A stretch of DNA of 31,073 bases. Source: a virus. This document shows, in pieces, positions 23,613 to 31,073 of this stretch (positions are counted from its first letter, which is position 1; the number at the start of each line of letters is the position of its first letter). The DNA lies in the IMG/VR virus record IMGVR_UViG_3300042465_006312, positions 1 through 31,073 of that record; one strand, 5' to 3'. Made by a program: the position numbers and the translations under genes. The notes beneath the pieces were generated by a model, which did no database searches, was not told the origin of the DNA, and saw only the letters and a program-made list of their open reading frames with translations.

Positions 23613-26600
23613 ATGAATAAATTAAAAAGAATTTATCACATTGCAGACATTCACATTAGAAATCTAAAAAGACACCAGGAATATAGAGAGGTATTTAATA
23701 GATTGTTTGATGATATAAAAAGTAAGGGAGTTGAAGATTCCCTTATTTATTTAGCGGGAGACTTAGCTCACGCAAAATTAGAAATGTCTCCGGAACTTCT
23801 TAATGAAATTAATTATTTTCTTAAGAAGTGTTGTGAATTATGTCCTACCATATTGATAGCGGGAAACCACGATTGTAATTTAAACAACGCTGGTAGATTA
23901 GATGTATTAACTCCAATTGTAGAAGCATTAGATTTACCTAACTTAACTTATTTAAGAAATACTCAAAGTTATACATATGGGGGTGTAAGATTTGATATGT
24001 TCAGTATATTTGATGATAAAGAAAATTGGAAGTTCGAACCATTAACATCAGATACAACTAATATTGCATTATTTCACGGACCAATTTTAGATGCTACTAC
24101 TGATGTGGGGTATCATATTTCTTCTAGACATTTTACAACTGAAATGTTTGATGGTTATCAGTTAGCCCTATTAGGTGATATTCATAAACGACAAACTATG
24201 ATTTCTCCGAAAGGATGCAAAGTAGTTTATCCTGGTTCTTTAATTCAGCAAAATCATGGTGAAGCATTAGACAAACACGGATATGCTATTTGGAGTATGG
24301 AAGACTTATCAGTTGAATACGTAGATATTCCAAATGATTATGGTTATTATACTCTTCATGTTGAGAATGGTATTGTACCAGATGTAACTGATATGCCGAT
24401 AAAACCTAGACTTAGAGTATTTGTATCTAAAACAGATGCCGCAGATATTAAGCGAGTTACTACTGAAATTAAAAAGAAATATAAAGTAGATGAGTTCACT
24501 ATTACTCGTACCGATACTTTAGCTCGTTTAAGGACTGGTACTAAAGATGGTAAATTAAATGTAGGAAATGTAAATGACCCTCAATATCAAGCCGGTCTTA
24601 TTAAAGATTACTTAGGTAGAAACTATTTATTAGATAATGAAACATTAGGTAAGATTGAGGATTTAAACAATAAACTAAATAAAAGATTAAACGATGATGA
24701 CTTAGTTAAGAACATAGCGTGGAAACCAATTAGATTTGAGTTTAATAACATGTTCTCATATGGTGAGAATAATATTGTTAACTTTGAAAATATGAAAGGG
24801 TTAATGGGTGTGTTCGCTCCAAACGCAAGTGGTAAATCATCTTTATTTGATGCATTATCATTTTGTATATTTGATAAGAGTAGTAGAGCATTCAAAGCAG
24901 CTAACATTCTAAACAATCGTAAAACATCATTTAGTTGTAAGTTAGAATTTGATATTAATGAAGAAAGATTTTTCATTGAGAGAACTGCTAAAACTACAAA
25001 GAAAGGTGATGCTGTTAAATGTGATGTAAACTTTTGGAAAATAGAGGGTGGTGAAATTGTAAACTTAAATGGTGATGAACGTAGAGGAACAGATAAAGTA
25101 ATCGAATCTTATTTAGGAAAGTATGAAGATTTTGTATTAACTGCATTATCGTTACAGGGAAACAATTCTTTATTCATTGATAAATCACAATCAGAAAGAA
25201 AGGATTTATTAGCTCAGTTTATGGGTATTAATGTATTCGATAAGTTATATGATTTAGCAAGTGAAGATATTAAAGAAGTTCAGGTCTTATTAAGAAACTT
25301 TAAGAGAACCGATTTTACATCTGAATTAGCAACAGCAGAAAATAAATTAGAAACCTTAAAGGATGAATATGAGGAATTTGAAATTGAGAAAGAAGGTTAC
25401 GAAGATAGACAAGATGAATTGAACGAATACATAACTAATTTATCAGCTCAATTAGTTCCTATTGATGGTAATTTAGATATTGATAAACTACAAACTAAAC
25501 AATCAACTTTACAATCGCAAACAACAGGTTCTAATACAACTATCGAAACCAAATCTGTAAGTATTGGTAAGATAACCGATGTAATGGTGGATTTAACAAA
25601 TGCTATTAAAAGTAAAGAACAATTTAATGGCATTGATATAGAAATTGTATATTCTAATTATCAACAACAACAAAAGAATTTAATTGAAGCTATAAAAATT
25701 TATGATATTGCAAAAGGTCATTTATCTGCAGCAGAAGAAAAGATTTCACATTTGGATAAACATGAATATGACCCTAATTGTAAATTTTGTTTGGATAATG
25801 TATTTGTTAAAAATGCAATGGATGCAAAAAATACATTACCTGAATTAAAAGAAGCAGTTAAACACGCAACAATTAATGCTACAAGCATTCAACAAACTTT
25901 AGATTTGTTTGAAGGGATAGAAGAACAATATTCTCAATTTGAGGATTACAAATCTAAATTAGAAAAGGGTAAAGCACTTCATAAAACTACACAATTAGAA
26001 TTAAGTGGAATAATTACTCAAAAAGAATTATATGAAGCACAATTAACAGCGGTAGAATTAGATATAGAAAAATATCACGCGAATGAAACTACTATTCAAA
26101 ACAATGATTCTTTAGAGGAACAAATTGATATTAAGAAGCAAGAATTAGCAGGTCTTAGTAAAGACCTAAGAGAGATAGCATCTAGATTATTAGAAATGAA
26201 TGGACAAATAGTTCAAACACAATCTTATATTACATCAGTTACGGATAAGATGACTGAAGCAAAGGGGTTAGAAGAACAATTCCAAATTTATGAATATTAC
26301 TTAGATGCAGTTAAACGAGATGGGGTATCATATGAATTAATTGCAAAGGCTCTACCTGTGATAGAAGGTGAGGTTAACAACATCTTACAACAAATTGTAG
26401 AGTTTGGTATCGTCTTTGATATGAGTGGCAAAAATGTGAACGCTAGGATTGTTTATGAGGATCAGCATTGGCCATTGGAAATGTGTAGTGGTATGGAGAA
26501 GTTTGTTAGTGGGTTAGCAATTAGAGTTGCACTTATTAATGTATGTAATTTACCTCGTCCAAATTTTTTAGTAGTAGATGAAGGATTTGGCACATTAGAT

Positions 26601-26759
26601 TCTGATAACTTGCAATCTATCTTTATGATGTTTGATTATTTGAAAACACAATTTGATTTCATTAATATTATTTCTCACTTAGATGCAATGCGAGATATCG
26701 TTGATACATTAGTTGAAATTAAAAAAGTAGATGGTTTCTCTCAAATACAATATAAATGA
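23613..26759 (+). CDS. Single-chain Mre11-Rad50 (SbcD-SbcC; gp47-gp46 fusion)
   Basis: A 1048-residue fusion of the exonuclease subunits that resect DNA ends for recombination and join-copy replication. The Mre11/SbcD half (~1-340) has all five phosphoesterase motifs: ADIH (11-14), GD (49-50), GNHD (84-87), FHG (154-156) and GDIH (188-191). The Rad50/SbcC half has Walker A APNASGKSS (402-410), a coiled coil broken by the zinc hook DPNCKFC (C723, C726), signature CSGMEKFVSG (~958-967), Walker B NFLVVDE (984-990), D-loop TLDSD and H-loop His1022. T4 splits these functions into gp47 (339 aa) and gp46 (560 aa). No frameshift or internal stop is visible, so the fusion looks genuine. The stop TGA overlaps the next ATG (ATGA). 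Confidence 0.96.
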   Translation: MNKLKRIYHIADIHIRNLKRHQEYREVFNRLFDDIKSKGVEDSLIYLAGDLAHAKLEMSPELLNEINYFLKKCCELCPTILIAGNHDCNLNNAGRLDVLTPIVEALDLPNLTYLRNTQSYTYGGVRFDMFSIFDDKENWKFEPLTSDTTNIALFHGPILDATTDVGYHISSRHFTTEMFDGYQLALLGDIHKRQTMISPKGCKVVYPGSLIQQNHGEALDKHGYAIWSMEDLSVEYVDIPNDYGYYTLHVENGIVPDVTDMPIKPRLRVFVSKTDAADIKRVTTEIKKKYKVDEFTITRTDTLARLRTGTKDGKLNVGNVNDPQYQAGLIKDYLGRNYLLDNETLGKIEDLNNKLNKRLNDDDLVKNIAWKPIRFEFNNMFSYGENNIVNFENMKGLMGVFAPNASGKSSLFDALSFCIFDKSSRAFKAANILNNRKTSFSCKLEFDINEERFFIERTAKTTKKGDAVKCDVNFWKIEGGEIVNLNGDERRGTDKVIESYLGKYEDFVLTALSLQGNNSLFIDKSQSERKDLLAQFMGINVFDKLYDLASEDIKEVQVLLRNFKRTDFTSELATAENKLETLKDEYEEFEIEKEGYEDRQDELNEYITNLSAQLVPIDGNLDIDKLQTKQSTLQSQTTGSNTTIETKSVSIGKITDVMVDLTNAIKSKEQFNGIDIEIVYSNYQQQQKNLIEAIKIYDIAKGHLSAAEEKISHLDKHEYDPNCKFCLDNVFVKNAMDAKNTLPELKEAVKHATINATSIQQTLDLFEGIEEQYSQFEDYKSKLEKGKALHKTTQLELSGIITQKELYEAQLTAVELDIEKYHANETTIQNNDSLEEQIDIKKQELAGLSKDLREIASRLLEMNGQIVQTQSYITSVTDKMTEAKGLEEQFQIYEYYLDAVKRDGVSYELIAKALPVIEGEVNNILQQIVEFGIVFDMSGKNVNARIVYEDQHWPLEMCSGMEKFVSGLAIRVALINVCNLPRPNFLVVDEGFGTLDSDNLQSIFMMFDYLKTQFDFINIISHLDAMRDIVDTLVEIKKVDGFSQIQYK

Positions 26760-27898
26760 TAAAATATTACCTATACGATAATATAGAATTAGCAGAGATG
26801 TTTGCATTTAAGTATAATTATGCAGGTAATTTGCATATTGATATTGGTGATATAGCATCTGTTTTGGAACAAACGAATTCAATTGAACTATCGGATATTA
26901 TTCTTATTTATAGAAATAGCATTGAATTTATTGAATATGATTTCTTAGAAAAAAATAAAAATAAAAAAATAATAATAGTAGGTGTTTTAGAAAGATTAGA
27001 ATTAAGAAATTCTTTTTATAAAAATTTAATAGATTTAAACATAAATTTTAAAATAGTAGATGCAAATCCATTTTTTAAAGAATGGTTACAGACACTATAC
27101 AATTACAATTATCCATATAAGGTGTATTCTCCAAATTTCTATTTAAACACTTTTAATTTTTCCGAATTTAATAAACATAAATTTACAAACACAAATATAG
27201 ATAGACAATATAGAATTGTAAGTTTAAATAATAAACAAAAAGAATTAAGAGATATAATAACATTTTTATTTGTTAATAATATTAATATTACGGATGATAT
27301 ATTTTATCAATATGTAGGATCTAACAAAGGATTTTCAGAAATAAATTTAGAAATATTTAATAGAGTATTTTTTGAATCTCTAGATAGAAATAAAATAATA
27401 ACTAACGAAACCGATTTTACAAAGTATATTTTGAACAATGATTTTTTTAAAATAGCAAATAAGAATGGTAAGTTTTTTTGGGATAATTGTATAGAAAAGT
27501 TATCGGATGGTTACCTAAATATTTTATTAGAAACAAATGCGCAGTTTGAAGCAACAGAAGTAAACAAAAATTATAGTACGGCTGTATCTGAAAAATTCCT
27601 ATATTCAGTATTAGCAAATACACTTCCTATTTTTATTTTAAATTCAAATATGGATAATTTTTATAATTTCTTTGGTTTAGTAAATAATAATCAAATTAAA
27701 TATAATACAAACAAAGAATTATTAGAATCATTTACTTGTAAAATACAAGAAATAAATACATTATCTTTAAATGATTGTAAAGAATTACATAATTCTAATA
27801 TAAAATCTATAACCTATAATTCACAAACTGCAATATCTTTAATTTCAGACTTAGAAAAAATACATTACGATTATAATTATATTTTTAATAATTGGTAA
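26756..27898 (+). CDS. Putative glycosyltransferase-like phage protein (divergent)
   Basis: 380 residues, very Asn/Ile/Lys/Tyr/Phe-rich, more AT-biased than the flanking genes. RIVSLNNKQKELRDIITFL (~153-171) and NILLET (255-260) with AVSEKF (276-281) and PIFIL (291-295) resemble a phage family that carries sLNrxxRxHR and IvtEtxF...TEKtfKpi...PF blocks and is usually called glycosyltransferase-like. The match is partial: the TEKT block reads SEKF and the Arg/His pattern is degraded, so activity may be altered. The N-terminal ~120 residues look Rossmann-like (KKIIIVGVLERLELRN). It is coupled to the recombinase by ATGA and to the epimerase-like gene by TAATATG. Function is tentative. Confidence 0.55.
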   Translation: MIKYYLYDNIELAEMFAFKYNYAGNLHIDIGDIASVLEQTNSIELSDIILIYRNSIEFIEYDFLEKNKNKKIIIVGVLERLELRNSFYKNLIDLNINFKIVDANPFFKEWLQTLYNYNYPYKVYSPNFYLNTFNFSEFNKHKFTNTNIDRQYRIVSLNNKQKELRDIITFLFVNNINITDDIFYQYVGSNKGFSEINLEIFNRVFFESLDRNKIITNETDFTKYILNNDFFKIANKNGKFFWDNCIEKLSDGYLNILLETNAQFEATEVNKNYSTAVSEKFLYSVLANTLPIFILNSNMDNFYNFFGLVNNNQIKYNTNKELLESFTCKIQEINTLSLNDCKELHNSNIKSITYNSQTAISLISDLEKIHYDYNYIFNNW

Positions 27899-27899
27899 T

Positions 27900-28409
27900 A
27901 TGATAATTGGAAATGGTAATATCGCAAAATCATTGATATCAAAAGATAAAGAAAATATAACATTTTTTGCAGCGGGAGTTAGTGATAGTGGGTGTTCTGA
28001 TACAAACGAATTTGAAAGAGAATTAAATTTGTTAAAACAACAAGATTATAATAAACATTTAGTTTATTTTTCTAATCTTAAAATTTATTATTCAAATGAT
28101 ACATATACTCAGCACAAAAAACGCATGGAAGAATATGTAAAATCAACGTTTAAATCATATACAATAATAAGAATAGAAGTCTGTGATTGGGTTAAAAATC
28201 CAACAACTATTTTAAATGTTTTTAGAAAAAAAATAAAAAATAAAGAACCAATTGAAATTCAAAATACCATAAGATATATTTTAAGTTTAGATGAATTTTT
28301 ATTTTGGATAGATAGAATACCTGTGGGGATATGTAATGAGATGAACATATTGGGTAAACGTATGAATATACAGGAAATTGTAGATAATATAAAAAGAGAA
28401 TATTTATAA
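27900..28409 (+). CDS. Minimal NAD(P)-dependent epimerase/dehydratase-like protein (SDR)
   Basis: 169 residues with the extended-SDR plan in shortened form: a Rossmann turn MIIGNGNIAKSL (GxGxxxxS), a second strand ending in AAGVSDSG, FSNL with Ser58, and the catalytic pair Y69-x3-K73 in TYTQHKKRMEEYV. SYTIIRI and ILNVFRKKIKNK follow, and NILGKRMNIQEIVDNI at the end resembles the usual C-terminal helix. Typical nucleotide-sugar epimerases are ~300 residues, so the substrate domain is much reduced. It may act on a nucleotide sugar or have lost catalysis and kept binding. It follows the glycosyltransferase-like gene by one base and is equally AT-rich, suggesting a two-gene sugar module. SDR call is fair; substrate unknown. 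Confidence 0.68.
   Translation: MIIGNGNIAKSLISKDKENITFFAAGVSDSGCSDTNEFERELNLLKQQDYNKHLVYFSNLKIYYSNDTYTQHKKRMEEYVKSTFKSYTIIRIEVCDWVKNPTTILNVFRKKIKNKEPIEIQNTIRYILSLDEFLFWIDRIPVGICNEMNILGKRMNIQEIVDNIKREYL
28401..28408 (+). promoter_or_regulatory. TATTTATA motif upstream of the second large fibre
   Basis: A perfect TATTTATA overlaps the last codons and stop of the epimerase-like gene and lies 18 nt before the ATG at 28427. The same spot also reads aataaata (28408-28415), a loose match to a T4-type late element, so either could serve as the fibre promoter. Confidence 0.45.
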
Positions 28410-28426
28410 TAAATACACTCTATTAA

Positions 28427-31073
28427 ATGGCAGTTGATATAAAAGTTGCACCAGAAGAAAAATTAGAATTAGTTCAAACATTGATTGTAGACACTAATAC
28501 TAATTCAGAATATTTCAATATAAGCGAATTACCAGATTCTTTCTCTGGTGGTAAAAATGCATTCCTAATAGCGGGTTCAGATTTATTAGAACCCAATACC
28601 GAAATTAAAATACAAATTAGAGACGCGGATGGTAATATTGTTTACCATGAATTTTCGGATGGATATCCCAATGAATATTATGAGGGAAACTCTAAAGTAG
28701 TTGCAGTATATATCTACCCAACTACAACTGCATTTGGGCCAGCTACGATTACCGTAATAGGTGAACTAAATACTAAAAATGTAAATGTCCCAATTGATTG
28801 GCAAAATAAGTATAACGTAAAGTGGACAGGTAGAGTTAATATCAATCCGGCTTTATCAAATACTACAAGAGTACGATTTAAAAAAAGACCAGTAGTTTCT
28901 ATTGTAGAATTATTACAACCACTATATTCTATTGTAAGTGGCAGTAAAGTTGCATCAATTGTAACTCAATCATTTGCAAATATAACGGTTAATCAATTAG
29001 ATACATTTGCCGGAGATGTCGCAAGAGTAAAAGTATTTAGAACATCTAATGGTGATATATCTGATTATGAATTAATACAAGATATATCAATAGAATCAAA
29101 AAATCTTTTAACTACATACGCACTAAGTGGTAGTGTAGTCGGCAATGCAGGTATATTTGTACCCGATAGTTTAGCAAAAGTTTGGAATACAGGCTCATTA
29201 AATGCAAACTTAAATTCAACTTGGATTGATTCCGGACTACAATTAACGGGTAGTGGTAAACTTATATATACTTCATCTTTGAATTTATTAAGTTCAAATA
29301 CATATGAAATACAATTAGATACATTCTACACCGGATCCTCATCAACAACATTAGTAGCGTATGTAAGTGGTACACAAAACGGAGAAGTTTCAATTGCTTC
29401 ATTTAGTGGTTCAATACCAACAAAAAACTTTGGTACAACTACAACTGCATTTAAAATACCAAACGATGAACCAACGGCAAGTTTATATTTATCACAATCA
29501 AGTGGAAATAATCAATGGCATGTTGGTAACATATCATTAAATCTTTCACAAGATACTGCATTTTCACCAAACGAAGTTAATTTTATTACATCAATGCCAA
29601 CCGTATTGGGTAACGAAACATTTAACTTTAAGTTTGAATTTTACGATATAAATAATAATTATGTACCAGTTGCAGTTACGGCAAGTGCATTATTTACCGG
29701 TGGAAATAACAATGCAGGGGGAACTTTATTATTAATTAGTAGTTCAACATCGGCATCTAACGCGGCACTATTAGAACTATCACAATCAATTAGTGGTACT
29801 ATATCATTTACATCACAGAGTGTAAGTAGTAGTATTTCAATAACAAGTGCTTCTTTACAAAGTTCATCGTTATATATAAGTGCAAGTTTAAGTAGTAGTA
29901 TTTCAAAATCAGCTAGTGACACTAGTGCATCTGCTGCTAATTTTATTATATTAGTTAGTGGTTCATTAAGTAGTTCTATTAATATAGTAAGTGGCAGTGT
30001 ATATGTATTAAGTTCATCTGTAAGTACTTCTATTGGAAATTTAAGCTCATCCTTATTAAATTATAGTTCATCACAATCATCACAATCTTTATATCAAGTT
30101 TATTCTGCTTCAGCATTTTTAGATAAGTTTATTTACACAGATGAAAATGGAAAATTAAATACACCACCTACGGCAAGTGGAAACGGATTATATTTGGGTT
30201 CAACGTATTTAGGATATTACTCACAATCAGTATGGCGAACTTATATGGATGACCAGGGTGATTTTGCTTTAGCAGGTGCAAATCCTAACGCCGGATTTTT
30301 AGCATGGAGTTCCAAATTACAAAGATTACAAGTTCAAGGTGATATTAATATTCAAGGTGGCAATGCAGCAACAACAAGTAGTGTAACAACGGCAGTGAAC
30401 AATGGTACTGCATCATTAAGTTCATCATTAGCTCCAAACATATTTACATCTACAACTGGTTTAATAAATAGACCACCAACGGTTTTAGTTGGATCGGCGG
30501 AAGGTTTATACTTAGGTTCTACAAATTTAGGATATTATAGTGGTAGTGATTGGAAAACCTATATGGCCAATAATGGTAACTTTTATTTAAGTGGGCCTGG
30601 AAGTAATGCATTGACATGGGCAAGTGGAGTGTTAACTATAAATGGTATAATAAACATAACGGGTGGCAATGCAGCAACATCGGCAAGTGCATATACGGTT
30701 GCCACTAATTCAGCAAATACCGCATATACAAATGCATCTGCATCTGCGTTTTTGAATGCCAATACTGCATATGCAAATGCCAAAGCAATAGCAGATAATA
30801 TTGCAAATGGAAGTTATAGTGGTGGTACATTGATAAGTGGACAAAGTGTAATATCACCAATAATAGCAGGTGCGGATGGATACTTCTCAAATACAATAAA
30901 AGTAGGTACTGCAAGTGGCTTAACAATAAGTGGGGCGGGAAAAGCTATATATTCAGGAGCAGGAAATTGGTATAATGCAGATACTGGATTCTATATAAAT
31001 GATGGTGGTTATTTTTCATTAAGTAACAAATTAAATTTTAATGCAGCAAATAATACCCTAACCGTAAATGGAA
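28427..31073 (+). CDS. Large tail fibre/structural protein with tandem modules (3' partial)
   Basis: The frame is open from ATG 28427 to the window end (882 codons), so the protein is longer. Residues ~1-125 form a beta-domain (IKIQIRDADGNIVYHEFSDG, TTAFGPATITVIGELN), then WTGRVNINP and a block of the style of virion proteins of environmental T4-like phages. A carbohydrate-binding-like beta-sandwich follows (~240-380). Residues ~455-565 are Ser-rich with heptad-like SSSIS repeats, probably a trimeric stalk. The tip contains two tandem modules beginning with PPT and GLYLGSTxLGYYS and ending in GGNAAT (30164-30380, 30473-30690), with a related third starting near 30940. Repeats and composition support a host-binding fibre. 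The TATTTATA motif precedes the start, and ATG-GCA is shared with other virion genes. Confidence 0.83.
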   Translation, partial: MAVDIKVAPEEKLELVQTLIVDTNTNSEYFNISELPDSFSGGKNAFLIAGSDLLEPNTEIKIQIRDADGNIVYHEFSDGYPNEYYEGNSKVVAVYIYPTTTAFGPATITVIGELNTKNVNVPIDWQNKYNVKWTGRVNINPALSNTTRVRFKKRPVVSIVELLQPLYSIVSGSKVASIVTQSFANITVNQLDTFAGDVARVKVFRTSNGDISDYELIQDISIESKNLLTTYALSGSVVGNAGIFVPDSLAKVWNTGSLNANLNSTWIDSGLQLTGSGKLIYTSSLNLLSSNTYEIQLDTFYTGSSSTTLVAYVSGTQNGEVSIASFSGSIPTKNFGTTTTAFKIPNDEPTASLYLSQSSGNNQWHVGNISLNLSQDTAFSPNEVNFITSMPTVLGNETFNFKFEFYDINNNYVPVAVTASALFTGGNNNAGGTLLLISSSTSASNAALLELSQSISGTISFTSQSVSSSISITSASLQSSSLYISASLSSSISKSASDTSASAANFIILVSGSLSSSINIVSGSVYVLSSSVSTSIGNLSSSLLNYSSSQSSQSLYQVYSASAFLDKFIYTDENGKLNTPPTASGNGLYLGSTYLGYYSQSVWRTYMDDQGDFALAGANPNAGFLAWSSKLQRLQVQGDINIQGGNAATTSSVTTAVNNGTASLSSSLAPNIFTSTTGLINRPPTVLVGSAEGLYLGSTNLGYYSGSDWKTYMANNGNFYLSGPGSNALTWASGVLTINGIINITGGNAATSASAYTVATNSANTAYTNASASAFLNANTAYANAKAIADNIANGSYSGGTLISGQSVISPIIAGADGYFSNTIKVGTASGLTISGAGKAIYSGAGNWYNADTGFYINDGGYFSLSNKLNFNAANNTLTVNG
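30164..30380 (+). repeat. Fibre-tip module, copy 1
   Basis: Encodes PPT, GLYLGSTYLGYYSQSVWRTY, MDDQGDFALAG, LAWSSKLQRLQVQGDINI and QGGNAAT. It aligns in order with 30473-30690. The shared scaffold is GLYLGSTxLGYYS...W+TYM...G#F.L.G...L.W.S (+, basic; #, D or N), with divergent residues at turns. Confidence 0.8.
30473..30690 (+). repeat. Fibre-tip module, copy 2
   Basis: Second copy of the 30164-30380 module (GLYLGSTNLGYYSGSDWKTY, MANNGNFYLSG, LTWASGVLTINGIINI, TGGNAAT). A third, more diverged unit appears downstream as NWYNADTGFYINDGGYFSLS near 30965-31023 and continues past the window. Confidence 0.8.

Noticed and set aside
1-31073. tRNA genes, CRISPR arrays, insertion sequences or diversity-generating retroelement
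   Set aside because: I saw no cloverleaf, regularly spaced repeats, transposase, reverse transcriptase or template/variable repeat pair; coding sequence fills nearly all of the window.

Overview
The window is a continuous stretch of an AT-rich genome of a tailed, contractile-tail (T4-like myovirus) bacteriophage. Every gene I can support lies on the + strand and is tightly packed: gaps are 0-80 nt, TAATG, TAATATG or ATGA junctions are common, and no tRNA, insertion sequence or CRISPR array is visible. Both ends cut through genes. The T4-like assignment rests on recognisable baseplate proteins (a gp5-like spike, gp25, gp6 and a very large gp7/P2-gpI-like protein) plus DNA-metabolism genes (gp61-like primase, gp47/gp46-like Mre11-Rad50). 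Most starts have no Shine-Dalgarno sequence and are preceded by A-rich leaders. Nearly all stops are TAA. One fibre carries NTxxGxxAG head repeats common in Bacteroidota surface proteins. A Bacteroidota (flavobacterial-type) host is therefore a reasonable inference, but it is not proven.

Layout. 2-1660: a NodU/CmcH-type carbamoyltransferase lacking only its extreme N-terminus. 1722-4754: a 1010-residue modular tail fibre ending in a clear terminator. 4832-13666: a baseplate operon with a small unknown protein, gp5-like spike, a protein with a possible SH3-like tail, a small unknown, gp25 (GTG start), gp6, a DNRLRE-type beta-domain protein, a coiled-coil protein and an unknown structural protein. 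13707-18815: a 1702-residue baseplate protein with Gly-rich linkers, a P2-gpI-like motif and a LamG-like domain. 18871-21904: three tail-collar or fibre-like proteins, two of them C-terminal paralogues, with a terminator between those two. 21931-26759: a small unknown, T7-type endonuclease I, DnaG-type primase and a single-chain Mre11-Rad50 fusion. 26756-28409: two very AT-rich genes, a putative glycosyltransferase-like protein and a minimal short-chain dehydrogenase/epimerase. 28427-end: a second large, repeat-containing fibre, truncated by the window.

How they may work together. The baseplate genes build the wedge and hub. The fibre genes at 1722 and 28427 and the collar-like proteins are candidates for host recognition. 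Endonuclease I, primase and the SbcDC-like fusion would handle replication, recombination and branch resolution. The carbamoyltransferase, glycosyltransferase-like and epimerase-like genes border the fibre genes and suggest a sugar or base decoration function whose substrate the sequence does not reveal. An ATATTTATA-type motif recurs just upstream of many structural transcription units and may be this phage's late promoter element. Structural genes also share a strong ATG-GCA start bias.
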